Source: Phycicoccus sp. M110.8 (GTDB lineage: Bacteria; Actinomycetota; Actinomycetes; Actinomycetales; Dermatophilaceae). From it: DNA of 64,000 nt. This document shows, piece after piece, positions 31,270-42,069 of this stretch (the first letter of the stretch is position 1; every line of letters begins with the position of its first letter). The position numbers and the translations under genes were made by a program. A model generated the notes under the pieces. It was not told where the DNA came from, made no database searches, and worked only from the letters and a program-made list of their open reading frames with translations. Where the stretch lies: assembly GCF_032464895.1 (NCBI RefSeq), contig NZ_JAWDIC010000001.1, positions 1 through 64,000 on the forward strand, in the 5' to 3' direction.

Positions 31270-31608
31270 GTGACGATCTACCACCTGGCCGAGCCAGAGC
31301 ACTGGGAGCGGGCGCAGGAGACGGGTGTCTACACCGCGTCCACCCGCGGCCGGACCTTCGAGGACGAGGGGTTCATCCACTGCTCGTCCGCGGAGCAGTG
31401 GCCGGTCGTGCGGCGGTCGTTCTACGCCGACGTCACGACCCCGCTGCTGCTGCTCGAGGTCGACGAGTCGCTGCTGGCGGAGCCGCCGGTGCTCGAGGTC
31501 GGCAACCCGCAGACCGGCGAGACGTTCCCCCACCTGTACCGGCCGCTCCCGGTGTCGGCCGTCGTCGGCGTCACCGAGCTGATGCCGCCCCACGACGCTC
31601 GGGACTGA
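31270..31608 (+). CDS. DUF952 family protein
   Basis: 112 residues beginning VTIYHLAEPEHW, with TFEDEGFIHCSSAEQWP, the DUF952 hallmark, and LLEVDESLL. Family fold resembles ADP-ribosyltransferase-like small proteins (recalled); the function is unknown. GTG start at 31270 is 6 nt after TACGCT, so probably leaderless. It converges on the SseB-like gene with 15 nt between the stops. Confidence 0.88.
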   Translation: MTIYHLAEPEHWERAQETGVYTASTRGRTFEDEGFIHCSSAEQWPVVRRSFYADVTTPLLLLEVDESLLAEPPVLEVGNPQTGETFPHLYRPLPVSAVVGVTELMPPHDARD

Positions 31609-31623
31609 CTCCCCCGCCGGGCG

Positions 31624-32391
31624 TCAGCGGATCGAGAACGCGAGCCCGTCGATCCGGGCGCGGACCTCGCCGTCGGTGGCCAGGCGCTCCCCCACGGCCG
31701 TCGCCACTGCCTGCACCTGCTCGGCGGTCAGGCCCGGGCTGAGCTCGAGCGAGACGCGCAGGACACCCTGACCGGGGTCGCCGGCGGACAGCTCGTGGGC
31801 GAGCACGTCGGGCTGCTCGCGGACCGCCGCCGCGACCGCGCGGGCGACGACGTCGTCCTCGTGGGCCGGCACCCAGTCGCGCTGCTGGGCGAGCGCCCAC
31901 ACCATCGACGGGCGCAGGGCCACGGTGCTGGGACCGGCCACGTCGACGACCATGACGTCGCAGCGCTCGGACACGGCGGCCTGCGCCGCCCGTGCCGCCG
32001 TGACCGGGACGGGCCGCGCGGCGGCGTCCCAGGCCGCCAGCGAGGCCATCGACGTGAAGACCGGCAGCGCGCGGGTGCCGTCCGGCGCGACGAGCGTGAC
32101 GGCAGCCATGTCGGTCTGCTTCTCGACCGCCAAGGCGCCGGAGTCGTCGACCTCGGCGGGCTCGGCGACCACCGGCACCAGCAGCCGCGCCGCGGCGACC
32201 GCCGACACGAGGGCGGCCTCGTCGCCGGGGTGCCGCAGGGCAGCCGCCAGCGCCGGGTCCGCGGATCCGGTGTCGCCGTCGAAGCCCGTCCCGGTCAGCT
32301 CGCGGCCGCCGAACGGGATGCCGGCCGAGTCGGCACGCCCGCCGCCGAGGTCCGCGGGACCGCCGTCCGCGTGGTCCGCCGGCCCGGTCAC
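31624..32391 (-). CDS. SseB-like protein at the end of the his operon
   Basis: 255 residues. The first about 50 are Gly-rich and disordered. The core has [33 protein letters not shown] and [24 protein letters not shown], matching the SseB N-terminal family often found next to hisA in actinomycetes. Role unknown. GTG start overlaps the hisA stop (GTGA). In Streptomyces this position is followed by hisF, which is absent here. Confidence 0.82.
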   Translation of the reverse strand: MTGPADHADGGPADLGGGRADSAGIPFGGRELTGTGFDGDTGSADPALAAALRHPGDEAALVSAVAAARLLVPVVAEPAEVDDSGALAVEKQTDMAAVTLVAPDGTRALPVFTSMASLAAWDAAARPVPVTAARAAQAAVSERCDVMVVDVAGPSTVALRPSMVWALAQQRDWVPAHEDDVVARAVAAAVREQPDVLAHELSAGDPGQGVLRVSLELSPGLTAEQVQAVATAVGERLATDGEVRARIDGLAFSIR

Positions 32392-33125
32392 GGGCGCCCC
32401 GCCACGTCGAGGGCGTCGGGCAGCGTGAACGCGCCCCGGTACAGCGCGGAGCCGACGATGGCGCCCTCGACGCCGAGCGGCACCAGCTCGCGGATCGCCG
32501 CGACGTCCTCGAGCGTGGACACTCCCCCGGATGCCACGACCGGGCGCTCCGTGCGGGCGCAGACGTCGCGGAGCAGGTCGAGGTTGGGACCCTTGAGCAT
32601 CCCGTCCTTGTTGACGTCGGTGACGACGTAGCGGGCGCAGCCCTCGGCGTCGAGCCGGGCCAGCGTCTCCCACAGGTCGCCGCCGTCCTTGGTCCAGCCC
32701 CGCGCCGCGAGCGTCGTGCCGCGGACGTCGAGGCCCACCGCGACGCGGTCACCGTGCTCGGCGATCGCCGCCGCCGTCCACTCGGGGTCCTCCAGGGCGG
32801 CGGTGCCCAGGTTGACCCGGCGGCAGCCGCTCGCCAGAGCCGCCTCCAGCGACGCGGCGTCACGGATGCCGCCGCTCATCTCGACCTTGATGTCGAGCCG
32901 GCCGACGATGTCGGCCAGCAGCTCGCGGTTGGAGCCCCGGCCGAAGGCGGCGTCGAGGTCGACCAGGTGCAGCCACTCGGCCCCCTGCTCCTGCCAGGCG
33001 AGGGCCGCCTCCCACGGGTCGCCGAACTCGCCCCCGCTGCCGGCGACGCCCTGCACGAGCTGGACGGCTCGGCCACCCTGCACGTCGACGGCGGGCAGCA
33101 GCTCGAGACGGGGGGTCTGGCTCAT
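32388..33125 (-). CDS. hisA: Phosphoribosyl isomerase A (HisA/PriA)
   Basis: Beta/alpha barrel enzyme that isomerises ProFAR in histidine synthesis; actinomycete PriA usually also does the TrpF step, and this cannot be decided by eye. [15 protein letters not shown] (catalytic Asp), [38 protein letters not shown] (second catalytic Asp) and VVASGGVS are present. 245 residues. The ATG at 33125 has GAGGAG upstream. Confidence 0.95.
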   Translation of the reverse strand: MSQTPRLELLPAVDVQGGRAVQLVQGVAGSGGEFGDPWEAALAWQEQGAEWLHLVDLDAAFGRGSNRELLADIVGRLDIKVEMSGGIRDAASLEAALASGCRRVNLGTAALEDPEWTAAAIAEHGDRVAVGLDVRGTTLAARGWTKDGGDLWETLARLDAEGCARYVVTDVNKDGMLKGPNLDLLRDVCARTERPVVASGGVSTLEDVAAIRELVPLGVEGAIVGSALYRGAFTLPDALDVAGRP

Positions 33126-33148
33126 GGGAAGGCTCTCTCCTCGGGGAT

Positions 33149-33169
33149 CGGTGTCGGTGTCGGTGTCGG
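33149..33169. repeat. CGGTGT hexamer microsatellite between hisH and hisA
   Basis: Three perfect copies of CGGTGT and a partial fourth lie in the 59-nt hisH-hisA gap, 24 nt before the hisA start. Confidence 0.8.
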
Positions 33170-33184
33170 CGCGGTCGGGTGGTG

Positions 33185-33823
33185 TCACAGCGAGCGCACC
33201 CAGTTCTCCAGCAGCGCCAGGCCGGCGTCACCGGACTTCTCGGGGTGGAACTGCGTCGCCGACAGCGGGCCGTTCTCGACGGCGGCGACGAACCGCCCAC
33301 CGTGCTCGGCCCACGTCACGGTCGGCGTCATCACGGCCATGGGCCCGTGCGGGTCGGGCATCACCCAGTCCTGCACCGCGTAGGAGTGGACGAAGTAGAA
33401 CCGCTCGCCCTCGATCCCGGCGAACAGCCGCGACCCGGCGCCGGGCTCGACCGTCGACCAGCCCATGTGCGGGACCACGTCGGCCTTCAGCCGCTCGACC
33501 CGCCCGGGCCACTCACCCATGCCGTCCGCGACCGAGCCGCCGGGTTCGTCGGACCCCTCGAAGAGGACCTGCATGCCCACGCACACCCCGAGGACCGGGC
33601 GGCCGCCGGACAGCCGGGTCTCGATGACGCGGGGTCCGTCCGCGGCACGCAGCCCGGCCATGCACGCGTGGAAGTTCCCCACCCCGGGCACGAGCAGGCC
33701 GTCGGCCTCCTGGGCCAGGGTGCGGTCCCCCGTCAGCTCCACCTGCGCGCCGACGTGCTCCAGCGCGCGGACGGCGGAGCGGACGTTGCCGCTGCCGTAG
33801 TCGAAGACGACCACTCGGGCCAT
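33185..33823 (-). CDS. hisH: Imidazole glycerol phosphate synthase, glutamine amidotransferase subunit
   Basis: Class I glutaminase that feeds ammonia to His[10 protein letters not shown], the nucleophile Cys in [15 protein letters not shown], and the His/Glu pair in [10 protein letters not shown] are visible. 212 residues. The ATG overlaps the upstream gene's stop (TGATG). Its partner hisF is not in the window. Confidence 0.95.
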   Translation of the reverse strand: MARVVVFDYGSGNVRSAVRALEHVGAQVELTGDRTLAQEADGLLVPGVGNFHACMAGLRAADGPRVIETRLSGGRPVLGVCVGMQVLFEGSDEPGGSVADGMGEWPGRVERLKADVVPHMGWSTVEPGAGSRLFAGIEGERFYFVHSYAVQDWVMPDPHGPMAVMTPTVTWAEHGGRFVAAVENGPLSATQFHPEKSGDAGLALLENWVRSL

Positions 33824-34446
33824 CAGCTGTCCTCCAGTTCCCTGTGGTGGCGGGCGATCTCGGCCATCCGGCGCTCGAACCGGGCGACCGCCTGGGCCGT
33901 GGGTGCGACGACCTGCCCGCGCAGGCCGACGTGCGGGCCGATGAGGTCCGCCCCGGGCAGGCCGAGCACGGTCAGCAGGTCGGTGAGCAGGCGCTGGGCG
34001 TCCCCCGAGCGGTCGCGCACGACGGCGGCGACCTGCCGGGCCGCGGCCGGGTGCCCGGCGGCTGCCGCGAGCTCCCGCGGCCCCGCCTGCTGGAGCTCGC
34101 GGGTCCGCACCGGACCACGGCCGGGCTCCCAGAGCAGCCAGCGGGGCGAGTCGCGCAGCCCTCGGGCGCGGACGACCACCGCGGCGCGGTGGTCGGCCAC
34201 GACGAAGCCGAGGGCGGGACGCAGGCGCCGCGGCAGCGGACGGCCCACGAGGACCGAGGCGGCACCGTCGTACGGCGCCTGCGCCCGGGACGCGGGCTCC
34301 ACGGGGACGACAGCGGTCCACGACGTCAGCGGGACGAGCTGGCAGGCCACGAGACCCCCGCGCACCCACCTCGTCACGGCGGGCGGCTCGGCCCGCACCA
34401 GGAGCAGCCCGCGCATCTCCTGCGCCGGCTGCCACCGCTCGTTCAC
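33823..34446 (-). CDS. Conserved protein of unknown function between hisB and hisH
   Basis: 207 residues, basic, no signal peptide or membrane segment. Blocks include [44 protein letters not shown] and a C-terminal helix [19 protein letters not shown] recognise no domain. It overlaps hisB (GTGA) and hisH (TGATG) and so is translated with them, which implies a role in or near histidine synthesis; this is positional inference only. Confidence 0.8.
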   Translation of the reverse strand: MNERWQPAQEMRGLLLVRAEPPAVTRWVRGGLVACQLVPLTSWTAVVPVEPASRAQAPYDGAASVLVGRPLPRRLRPALGFVVADHRAAVVVRARGLRDSPRWLLWEPGRGPVRTRELQQAGPRELAAAAGHPAAARQVAAVVRDRSGDAQRLLTDLLTVLGLPGADLIGPHVGLRGQVVAPTAQAVARFERRMAEIARHHRELEDS

Positions 34447-35057
34447 GTGGAGAGGCTGCCCTTCGCGCTGGGGACGCCGACCACGCGGGGGTCGCGCGCC
34501 ACGGCGGCCCGCAGCGCCCTCGCCACGGCCTTGAACTGCGCCTCCACGATGTGGTGCGGGTCGCGGCCGGAGAGCACCCGAACGTGCAGGGCGATCCCTG
34601 CCCGGCCGGCGAACGACTCCCAGACGTGGCGGGTCATCGAGCCGGTGAAGTGGCCGCCGATGAGGGCGTACTGCTGCCCCTCGGGCTCGCCGGTGTGGAC
34701 GACGTACGGCCGCCCCGCCACGTCGACGACGGCCTGGCACAGCGCCTCGTCGAGCGGCACGGTGGCGTCACCGAAGCGCGCGATCCCGCTCTTGTCGCCC
34801 AGCGCCTCGCGCAGGGCGTCGCCGAGCACGATCGCGACGTCCTCGACCGTGTGGTGCACGTCGACGTCGACGTCGCCGGTCGCCTTGACCCGCAGGTCGA
34901 GCAGGGAGTGCTTGGCCAGCGAGGCCAGCATGTGGTCGTAGAAGCGGACGCCGGTGTCGACGTCCGCCTGGCCCGTGCCGTCGAGGTTGAGCTCGAGCTC
35001 GACGCTGGACTCCGAGGTCGTCCTGCTCAGTGCCGCCGTGCGGTCCCCTGCGGTCAC
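34443..35057 (-). CDS. hisB: Imidazoleglycerol-phosphate dehydratase
   Basis: Monofunctional dehydratase of histidine synthesis. Two metal-binding motifs are seen: [13 protein letters not shown] and [17 protein letters not shown], with GVRFYDHML near the N-terminus. 204 residues; no HAD phosphatase domain, as usual in actinomycetes. The GTG start overlaps the hisC stop. Confidence 0.96.
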   Translation of the reverse strand: MTAGDRTAALSRTTSESSVELELNLDGTGQADVDTGVRFYDHMLASLAKHSLLDLRVKATGDVDVDVHHTVEDVAIVLGDALREALGDKSGIARFGDATVPLDEALCQAVVDVAGRPYVVHTGEPEGQQYALIGGHFTGSMTRHVWESFAGRAGIALHVRVLSGRDPHHIVEAQFKAVARALRAAVARDPRVVGVPSAKGSLST

Positions 35058-36190
35058 CGCGTGCTCCCGTCGTCCGTCCCGAAACCGTCCTGACCGACGA
35101 CCTGCGCCATCGCGGCGAGGAACGCGTCGGTCTCGGCCGGGGTCCCGGCCGTGACACGAAGATAGTGCGGGATGCCCACGTCCCGGACCAGCACACCCCG
35201 GTCGAGCAGCGCCTGCCACGTCGCGCGGGCGTCGGCGAGGCCGCCGAAGAGCACGAAGTTCGCGTCGCTCGGCACCGGCTCGAGCCCCAGTCCGGTCAGG
35301 CCCTCGACCATCCGGTCGCGCTCGTGCTTGATCGCCTCCACCGTCGCCAGCATGGTGTCGGCGTGGTGCAGGGCCGCCAGCGCGACCGCCTGGGTCGGCG
35401 AGGACAGGTGGTACGGCAGACGCACCAGGCGCAGCGCGTCGACGAACGCCGGGTCCGCGGCGAGGTAGCCCAGCCGGCCGCCGGCGAACGCGAAGGCCTT
35501 GCTCATCGTGCGCGTCACGACCAGCCGCGGCCGGCCCTCGAGCAGCCCGAGGGCGCTCGGCGTCCCCGGCCGGGCGAACTCGGCATACGCCTCGTCGACG
35601 ACGACCACCGCACGCTGGGCGGCGTCGTACACGCGCTCGACCACGTCGAGCCCCAGCGCCGTGCCGGTGGGGTTGTTGGGCGAGCAGAGGAAGACGAGGT
35701 GCGGGTCGTGCGCGCCCACCTGCTCCACCGCCGACTCGGCCGTGAGGTCGAACGCCTGGGTGCTCCCCTGCCCGCGCAGGCCGTCGACCCACGTCGTGCC
35801 GACGGAGCGGCTGATGATCGGGTGCATGGAGTACGCGGGGGTGAAGCCCAGCGCCGTGCGTCCCGGTCCGCCGAACGCGAGGACGACGTGCTGGAGGACC
35901 TCGTTGGAACCGTTGCCGGCCCACACCTGCGCCGGGTCCACCGCGGTGCCGGTGGTGCGGGTCAGGTATGCCGCGAGCTCGGTGCGCAGCGCCGTGAACT
36001 CCCGGTCGGGGTACCGGTTGAGGTCGGGCGCCACTGCGGCGACCGCGGACGTGATCTCGGCGACCACCTCGGGCGGCACCGGGTAGGAGCTCTCGTTGGT
36101 GTTGAGCCGGACCGGGACCTCGAGCTGGGGCGCGCCGTAGGGCGTGCTGCCGCGCAGGTCCTCGCGCAGCAGCTCCTGCAGGCCGGTCAC
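35054..36190 (-). CDS. hisC: Histidinol-phosphate aminotransferase
   Basis: PLP fold-type I aminotransferase. [14 protein letters not shown] starts the substrate-binding part; [21 protein letters not shown] and [17 protein letters not shown] (PLP Lys) follow. 378 residues. GTG start overlaps hisD. It might also act on other amino acids, as HisC paralogues do, but the operon setting favours histidine. Confidence 0.95.
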   Translation of the reverse strand: MTGLQELLREDLRGSTPYGAPQLEVPVRLNTNESSYPVPPEVVAEITSAVAAVAPDLNRYPDREFTALRTELAAYLTRTTGTAVDPAQVWAGNGSNEVLQHVVLAFGGPGRTALGFTPAYSMHPIISRSVGTTWVDGLRGQGSTQAFDLTAESAVEQVGAHDPHLVFLCSPNNPTGTALGLDVVERVYDAAQRAVVVVDEAYAEFARPGTPSALGLLEGRPRLVVTRTMSKAFAFAGGRLGYLAADPAFVDALRLVRLPYHLSSPTQAVALAALHHADTMLATVEAIKHERDRMVEGLTGLGLEPVPSDANFVLFGGLADARATWQALLDRGVLVRDVGIPHYLRVTAGTPAETDAFLAAMAQVVGQDGFGTDDGSTR

Positions 36191-37518
36191 GACCGGTCGC
36201 CGAACCGGGCCGAGACCGCCTCGCCGTGGGCGGGCAGGTCCTCGGCCTGGGCGAGCACCACGACCCGGTCAGCCACCTCGCGCAGGGCCTCCTCGTCGTA
36301 GGAGATCACCTGGACCGAGCGCAGGAACGACGTCACGGACAGTCCGCTGCTGTGGCAGGCGCACCCGCCCGTGGGCAGGACGTGGTTGGACCCGGCGAGG
36401 TAGTCGCCGAGGCTCACCGGCGAGAAGGGGCCCACGAAGACGGCACCCGCGTTGCGGATGCGGCGGCTGGCGGCCTGCGCGTCGGCGACCTGCAGCTCGA
36501 GGTGCTCGGCGCCGTAGGCGTTGACGACGGCGAGGCCCGCGTCGAGGTCGTCGACGAGGACGACACCCGACTGCTGCCCGGAGAGCGCCTCGGTGACGCG
36601 GCCGGAGTGCTTGGTGGCGGCCGCGCGACGCTCGACCTCGGCCACGACGGCCTCGGCCAGGGCGGCGCTCGGGGTCACGAGGACCGACGCGGCCTGCGGG
36701 TCGTGCTCGGCCTGCGACACCAGATCGGACGCGACGTGCACGGGGTCGGCGCTGTCATCGGCGAGGACGGCGATCTCGGTCGGGCCGGCCTCGGAGTCGA
36801 TGCCGATGACGCCCTTGAGGTAGCGCTTGGCCGCCGCGACATAGATGTTGCCGGGGCCGGTGACGAGGCTGACCGGCTCGCAGGAGTCCTCGCCGTCGGT
36901 GAAGCCGAACGCGAAGGCGGCCACCGCCTGGGCGCCGCCCACGGCATACACCTCCTCGACCCCGAGGAGCGCGCACGCGGCGAGCACGGTCGGGTGGGGG
37001 TAGCCCTCGAAGACGCCGGTGTTCTCGCGCTGCGGCGGGCTTGCCACCGCCAGCGACCCGACCCCCGCGACCTGCGCCGGGACGACGTTCATGACGACGC
37101 TGGACGGGTAGACCGCGCGGCCACCCGGCACGTACAGCCCGACCCGGTCGACCGGCAGCCAGCGGTTCTCCACGCGACCGCCCGCGACGACGTCGACGGT
37201 GGTCTCGGCGGGGCGCTGGCGCTCGTGCACCTGTCGGGTGCGGCGGACCGCCTCCTCCAGCGCCTCGCGCACCTGGGGGTCGAGCTGCTCGAGGGCAGCC
37301 GCGAGCACCTCGGCGGGGACGCGCAGGCGGGGCGGCCGGACGCCGTCGAACCGCTGGCCGAGGTCGTAGAGCGCCTCGGCACCGCGATGGCGCACGTCCT
37401 CGCACAGCGGCCGCACCGTCTCGACGGCGGCCGCCACGTCGAAGTCCGCCCGCGGCAGGAGGTCCCGCAGCTCGCGGGCTCCCAGCGCGCGTCCGCGCAG
37501 GTCGATCGTGGCCATCAT
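36187..37518 (-). CDS. hisD: Histidinol dehydrogenase
   Basis: Last two oxidations to histidine; zinc- and NAD-dependent. [33 protein letters not shown], and [19 protein letters not shown] with the catalytic region are present. I choose the ATG at 37518 because TAGAAT is 7 nt upstream, giving a leaderless mRNA of 443 residues; another ATG follows immediately (37515). It is the first gene of the his operon. Confidence 0.95.
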   Translation of the reverse strand: MMATIDLRGRALGARELRDLLPRADFDVAAAVETVRPLCEDVRHRGAEALYDLGQRFDGVRPPRLRVPAEVLAAALEQLDPQVREALEEAVRRTRQVHERQRPAETTVDVVAGGRVENRWLPVDRVGLYVPGGRAVYPSSVVMNVVPAQVAGVGSLAVASPPQRENTGVFEGYPHPTVLAACALLGVEEVYAVGGAQAVAAFAFGFTDGEDSCEPVSLVTGPGNIYVAAAKRYLKGVIGIDSEAGPTEIAVLADDSADPVHVASDLVSQAEHDPQAASVLVTPSAALAEAVVAEVERRAAATKHSGRVTEALSGQQSGVVLVDDLDAGLAVVNAYGAEHLELQVADAQAASRRIRNAGAVFVGPFSPVSLGDYLAGSNHVLPTGGCACHSSGLSVTSFLRSVQVISYDEEALREVADRVVVLAQAEDLPAHGEAVSARFGDRS

Positions 37519-37525
37519 GACCACG

Positions 37526-37531
37526 ATTCTA
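37526..37531 (-). promoter_or_regulatory. hisD: hisD -10 box (leaderless)
   Basis: TAGAAT on the minus strand ends 7 nt before the hisD ATG, so transcription should start at the A of the start codon. No clear -35 element. Confidence 0.55.
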
Positions 37532-37562
37532 CGGAGCCGCCCTGACTGCCCCTGCGCCGGTC

Positions 37563-38966
37563 TCAGCCCCCGGGAACCGTGCCCCTGCGCTGCTCGGCCG
37601 TGGCGCCGGCTGCGGGCCCGTCCTCGGGGTCGGCCAGGACGATGCGGGGCGGCGGTGCCGTGGTGGGCGAGGTGGTGGTGTCGACCACCTCGTGCGCCAC
37701 CTCGTGGTCGTCCGGGCCCGCGAAGGTGTCGTGGATGCGGCCGGCGACCTCCTCACGCGGCCAGCGCGCGGCGAGGAGCACCAGCGCGCCGAACGTCACC
37801 ACGGCGCACACCCCCACCGACGCGGCGGGCGACGTCTTCTCCGACACCCACCCGGCGGCCAGGAAGCACAGGCCGGTGACCCCGACCGAGAGCGCGCCGG
37901 CGAGGCCGAACACGCGCCCGCGCATGGCGGTGGGGACCAGGAGCGTGAACGCCGCCTGCAGCGGCAGCATGTAGCTCTGCAGGGCGCCGCAGAGGAACCA
38001 GGCGACCCAGACGACGCCGAGGTGCGGCTCGAACACCGTCACGAGCAGCGGCAGCGGCATGAGCAGGGCGAGCCGCATGATGAGGCCCGACTGGCGCTCC
38101 GCCGGCAGCCGGCCGATGAGCAGCAGCCCGGCCACGGCGCCGACGATGGGCGCGGCCATGAGCAGACCGCCCCAGGCCGAGGAGCCGGTGTGGGCGCTGG
38201 CGTACGGGAGCGCGACGGCCTCCGGCGCTGCGATGCCGAGCCCGCTGACCAGGGAGAGGGCGAGCAGGCGGGTGAGGACGCGGTTGCCCCGGATCTGCCG
38301 CCAGCCGGCGACGAGGTCCCGGACGAAGGAGGTGTCGTCGCGGGCGGCCGGGGACGTGCGCGGCCGGATGGTGGCCAGGACGGCGGCCCCGACGACGAAG
38401 GTGGCGAGGTCGAGCAGCAACGCCTTGGTGTCACCGAGCACGCCGACGACGGCGCCACCGACGGCCAGGCCGATCGCCTGGTTGATCTGGGTGGCCAAGG
38501 TGTTGAGCCCGAACGCGCGGGCATACAGGCGGCGGTCGGGGAAGACGTCGGTCAGGAGCATCTGCCCGGCGGTGGCGGCGGGGCCGCCGACGAACTCCAG
38601 CGCGAAGACCAGGACCAGGACGAGCGGCACCGACTGGGTCGTGGTCACCGTGACCATGAGCAGGGCCACGACCAGGGCCCGGACCAGGTGGGTGCCGACG
38701 AGCGTCAGCCGCGGCGGGAACCGGTCGCAGAAGGGCCCGAGCAGGGCGCGGCCGAGGATGGTGGGGACGAGGGAGACGGCGAAGGTTGCCGCGGTCGCGA
38801 GCGCCGACCCGGTCCAGCCGAAGACGACGGCCGCGATCGTGATGCGCGCGATGTAGTCGCCCCAGGTGGACAGGGTGGAGGCGACGAAGATCGGCAGGAA
38901 CGAGGGAGCCCGGAGCACCTCGGCGTACGAGGGCACCACGACAGCGCCGTCCCTGCCCCTGACCAT
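37563..38966 (-). CDS. MFS exporter (enterobactin-exporter-like MFS_3 type)
   Basis: 467-residue membrane protein with about 12 helices, starting [21 protein letters not shown], typical of the MFS_3 branch. FCDRFPPRL is the loop 2-3 motif. The 60-residue hydrophilic C-terminal tail is Thr/Pro/Asp-rich. The substrate cannot be predicted. It lies between glnE and hisD on the same strand, 18 nt after glnE, and may be read through from it. Confidence 0.88.
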   Translation of the reverse strand: MVRGRDGAVVVPSYAEVLRAPSFLPIFVASTLSTWGDYIARITIAAVVFGWTGSALATAATFAVSLVPTILGRALLGPFCDRFPPRLTLVGTHLVRALVVALLMVTVTTTQSVPLVLVLVFALEFVGGPAATAGQMLLTDVFPDRRLYARAFGLNTLATQINQAIGLAVGGAVVGVLGDTKALLLDLATFVVGAAVLATIRPRTSPAARDDTSFVRDLVAGWRQIRGNRVLTRLLALSLVSGLGIAAPEAVALPYASAHTGSSAWGGLLMAAPIVGAVAGLLLIGRLPAERQSGLIMRLALLMPLPLLVTVFEPHLGVVWVAWFLCGALQSYMLPLQAAFTLLVPTAMRGRVFGLAGALSVGVTGLCFLAAGWVSEKTSPAASVGVCAVVTFGALVLLAARWPREEVAGRIHDTFAGPDDHEVAHEVVDTTTSPTTAPPPRIVLADPEDGPAAGATAEQRRGTVPGG

Positions 38967-38984
38967 GCGCTCGACCGTACCTCG

Positions 38985-41900
38985 CTACCGGGTCCCGTAA
39001 AAGTCGAGCTCGGTGACCGTCCGCGCGTGCCGCGCGACCCTGCGGTAGGTCTGGGCGAGCTCGGCACCCGAGCCGGGTTCGAGGCCCAGGATCCGGCCCA
39101 CGCCGTCGGCGACGCGAAGGTCGGACGGCACGCTGTCCACCGGCTTCCCGCGGTAGAGCACGGCCGCGTTGCGCAGCCGCGAGGCGAGGGTCCATGCCTC
39201 GCGCAGCGCGGCGACGCGGTCGGCCGGCAGCAGCCCCGCCTCCTCGACCGCCGCGAGGGCGGGCAGGGTGCTGGTCGTCCGCAGGCCGGGGAGCTCGTGG
39301 GCGTGCCGCATCTGCAGCAGCTGGACGGTCCACTCGACGTCGCTCAGCCCACCGCGACCGAGCTTGAAGTGGGCCTTGGGGTCCGCGCCCCGCGGCAGCC
39401 GCTCCGCCTCCATCCGCGCCTTGAGCGTGCGGATCTCGCGGACCTGGGACTCGCTGAGCCCCTCGGCCGGCCAGCGCAGGGGGTCGACCAGCTGCACGAA
39501 GGCGTCGCCGAGCTCCGTGTCGCCGGCGATGGGGTCGGCGCGCAGCAGCGCCTGCGACTCCCACGTGAGCGACCACCGTTCGTAGTAGGCGCGGTAGCTG
39601 GCGAGGCTGCGCACGAGCGGGCCGTTCTTGCCCTCGGGTCGCAGGTCGGCGTCGAGCCCGAGCTGGGGGTCCGGTCCGGCCGAGCCGAGGAGGCGACGCA
39701 GTTCCTGCACCACCTCGAGGGCCTGGTCCTGCGCCACGGCCTCGTCGGCGCCCGGCAGGGGGTCGTGGACGAAGAGCACGTCGGCGTCCGAGCCGTACGC
39801 CACCTCGCGGCCGCCGAGCCGGCCCATGCCCACGACGAGCAGGCGGGTCACCAGGGCGCCGTGCCGCTGCTCGACGACGCGCCGGGCCACGGCGAGCGCC
39901 GTCTCGATGAGCGCGGCGGTGAGGTCGGTCAGCGCGGCGCCCACCTCCTGCAGGTCGAGCTCGCCCCGCAGGTCGGCCGCGGCCACGCGGAACAGCTCCT
40001 GCCGGCGCAGGCCGCGCGCGGTGCGGACGGCCTTGTCGGGGTCGTCCTGGCGCCCTGCCGCTGCGGTCATCCGGCGGACGAGGTCCGCCCGCGGCAGGGG
40101 CTGCAGCCCCCCGGCCTCGCCGAGCATCGCCACCGCCTCCGGCGCCCCCACGAGCAGGTCCGCGGCATACCGGCTCCGCGCGAGGATGTGCGCGAGCCGC
40201 TCGGCCGAGGAGCCCTCGTCGCGCAGGAGCCGCAGGTACCAGTGGGTGGTGCCCAGCTCCTCGCTCACCTTGCGGAAGGCCAGGAGCCCGCCGTCGGGGT
40301 CGGCCTCGTCGGCGAACCACCCGAGCATGACCGGCAGCAGGGTCCGCTGGATCGCGGCCCGCCGGCTGACGCCGGACGTCAGCGCCTCGAGGTGCCGGAT
40401 CGCCCCCGCCGGGTCGCGGAAGCCGAGGGCGGAGAGGCGGTCGCGGGCCGCCTCGGGGCCGAGCCGCGCGTCGCTGCTGCTGAGCCGCGCGACGGCGGCG
40501 AGCAGCGGCCGGTAGAACAGGCGCTCGTGGATGCGGCGGACCTCCCGCGCCTGCCTCTGCCACTGGTCCTCGACCGCCCTGGCGGCGTCGGACCGGTGGC
40601 CGAGGGCGCGACCCAGCCGGCGCAGGTCGGCCTCGCCGGTGGGCATGAGGTGGGTGCGGCGGAGGCGGTAGAGCTGGATCCGGTGCTCCAGGGTGCGCAG
40701 CAGCCGGTAGCTGGAGTCGAGGACCGCCGCGTCGTCACGACCGACGTACCCGCCGCGGGCGAGGGCGTCGAGTGCCTCGAGCGTCGTGCCGGAGCGCAGC
40801 GTCTCGTCGGTGCGCCCGTGGACCAGCTGGAGAAGCTGCACGCTGAACTCGACGTCGCGCAGGCCCCCCGGGCCGAGCTTGAGCTGGCGGTCCGCCTCCG
40901 CGGCGGGCACGTGCTGCTCCACCCGGCGGCGCATCGCCTGCACGTCCTCGATGAAGTTCTCGCGTGAGGCCGCCTGCCACACCATCGGCCGGACGGCCGC
41001 CAGGTAGGTCTCGCCCAGGTCGCGGTCGCCGGCCACGACGCGGGCCTTGAGCAGCGCCTGGAACTCCCAGGTCTTGGCCCAGCGCTCGTAGTAGGCGCGG
41101 TGCGACTCCACCGTCCGCACCAGCGGCCCGTTCTTGCCCTCGGGACGCAGGGCAGCGTCCACCGGCCAGAGGGTGCCGTGACCGGTCGAGGTGGAGCAGG
41201 CCCGCATGAGCTGGGTCGCGAGCGCGGTCCCGGCAGCCATGGCCACGGCCTCGTCGACGCCCTCGCGCGGCTCGGCGACGAAGATGACGTCGACGTCGCT
41301 GACGTAGTTGAGCTCACGGCCGCCCGTCTTGCCCATCCCGATGACCGCGAAGTCGCACGCGTCGGCCTGCTCCCCCACCTGGTCCCGGGCGATGACGAGC
41401 GCACCCTCCAGGGCGGCCTGGGCCAGGTCGGCGAGCGCCGCCGCCGTGCGGGGCAGCTCCTCGACGACGTCCGGAGCGGTGAGGTCGAGGGCCGCGATGC
41501 CGAGCAGGTTGCGCCGGTAGGCGATGCGCAGGGCGTCGTATGCCGTGTCCTCGCCGTGGTCGCGCACGGCGGCGACGACGTCGCGCACCCGGTCGGCGGC
41601 CTCCACCGGAGCGGCGTGCGCGACGCTGCGCCAGTGCTCGGGGTGTGCCACGAGGTGGTCGGCGAGCGCGGTCGAGGCACCGAGGACGGCGAGCAGCCGG
41701 TCCCGGGCGGGACCCGGGTGGCGCATCGCGGCGAGCAGCCCGCGCACCTCCGCCCCCGGCCCGTCCTCCTCGTCGCGACGGCGGGGCTCGCTGGCACGCA
41801 GGGACTCCATGAGCCGCACGAGCGACAGCAGCGCCAGGTCGGGGTCGGCGACGGCACCCAGGGCGTCGGGCAGGCCGTCGCGGAAGACGTCGTCGAGGGG

Positions 41901-42014
41901 GTCGACGAGGCCGGCCAGCGCCGGGTCGGCGAGCAGCTGGCCGGCCCGCTGGGCGTCGGCGAACCCGAGCCGCACCAGCGCGCCGGCCTGGGACGACGAC
42001 CGGCCGGTGCTCAC
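38985..42014 (-). CDS. glnE: Bifunctional glutamine synthetase adenylyltransferase/adenylyl-removing enzyme
   Basis: Controls glutamine synthetase by adding or removing AMP. Two nucleotidyltransferase domains are seen, each with a G-G-x11-D-x-D core: FAVIGMGKTGGRELNYVSDVD at about 220-245 (adenylyl-removing half) and VVGMGRLGGREVAYGSDAD at about 720-745 (adenylylating half). 1009 residues, a normal size. GTG start. It follows glnA2 by 55 nt, the same pair as M. tuberculosis glnA2-glnE. Its substrate is probably a GlnA1-type enzyme elsewhere. Confidence 0.95.
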   Translation of the reverse strand: MSTGRSSSQAGALVRLGFADAQRAGQLLADPALAGLVDPLDDVFRDGLPDALGAVADPDLALLSLVRLMESLRASEPRRRDEEDGPGAEVRGLLAAMRHPGPARDRLLAVLGASTALADHLVAHPEHWRSVAHAAPVEAADRVRDVVAAVRDHGEDTAYDALRIAYRRNLLGIAALDLTAPDVVEELPRTAAALADLAQAALEGALVIARDQVGEQADACDFAVIGMGKTGGRELNYVSDVDVIFVAEPREGVDEAVAMAAGTALATQLMRACSTSTGHGTLWPVDAALRPEGKNGPLVRTVESHRAYYERWAKTWEFQALLKARVVAGDRDLGETYLAAVRPMVWQAASRENFIEDVQAMRRRVEQHVPAAEADRQLKLGPGGLRDVEFSVQLLQLVHGRTDETLRSGTTLEALDALARGGYVGRDDAAVLDSSYRLLRTLEHRIQLYRLRRTHLMPTGEADLRRLGRALGHRSDAARAVEDQWQRQAREVRRIHERLFYRPLLAAVARLSSSDARLGPEAARDRLSALGFRDPAGAIRHLEALTSGVSRRAAIQRTLLPVMLGWFADEADPDGGLLAFRKVSEELGTTHWYLRLLRDEGSSAERLAHILARSRYAADLLVGAPEAVAMLGEAGGLQPLPRADLVRRMTAAAGRQDDPDKAVRTARGLRRQELFRVAAADLRGELDLQEVGAALTDLTAALIETALAVARRVVEQRHGALVTRLLVVGMGRLGGREVAYGSDADVLFVHDPLPGADEAVAQDQALEVVQELRRLLGSAGPDPQLGLDADLRPEGKNGPLVRSLASYRAYYERWSLTWESQALLRADPIAGDTELGDAFVQLVDPLRWPAEGLSESQVREIRTLKARMEAERLPRGADPKAHFKLGRGGLSDVEWTVQLLQMRHAHELPGLRTTSTLPALAAVEEAGLLPADRVAALREAWTLASRLRNAAVLYRGKPVDSVPSDLRVADGVGRILGLEPGSGAELAQTYRRVARHARTVTELDFYGTR

Positions 42015-42069
42015 CCGACCACCCTAGTGACGCGGTCGGAGCGCCGGCGTGGCCGCACCGGGCTCCCGG

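Noticed and set aside
37692-40967. Very long plus-strand open frame (over 1000 codons) opposite the MFS exporter and glnE
   Set aside because: It is antisense to two genes with clear family motifs; its translation is low-complexity Arg/Gly/Glu/Asp-rich, the usual mirror image of G/C-biased codons.
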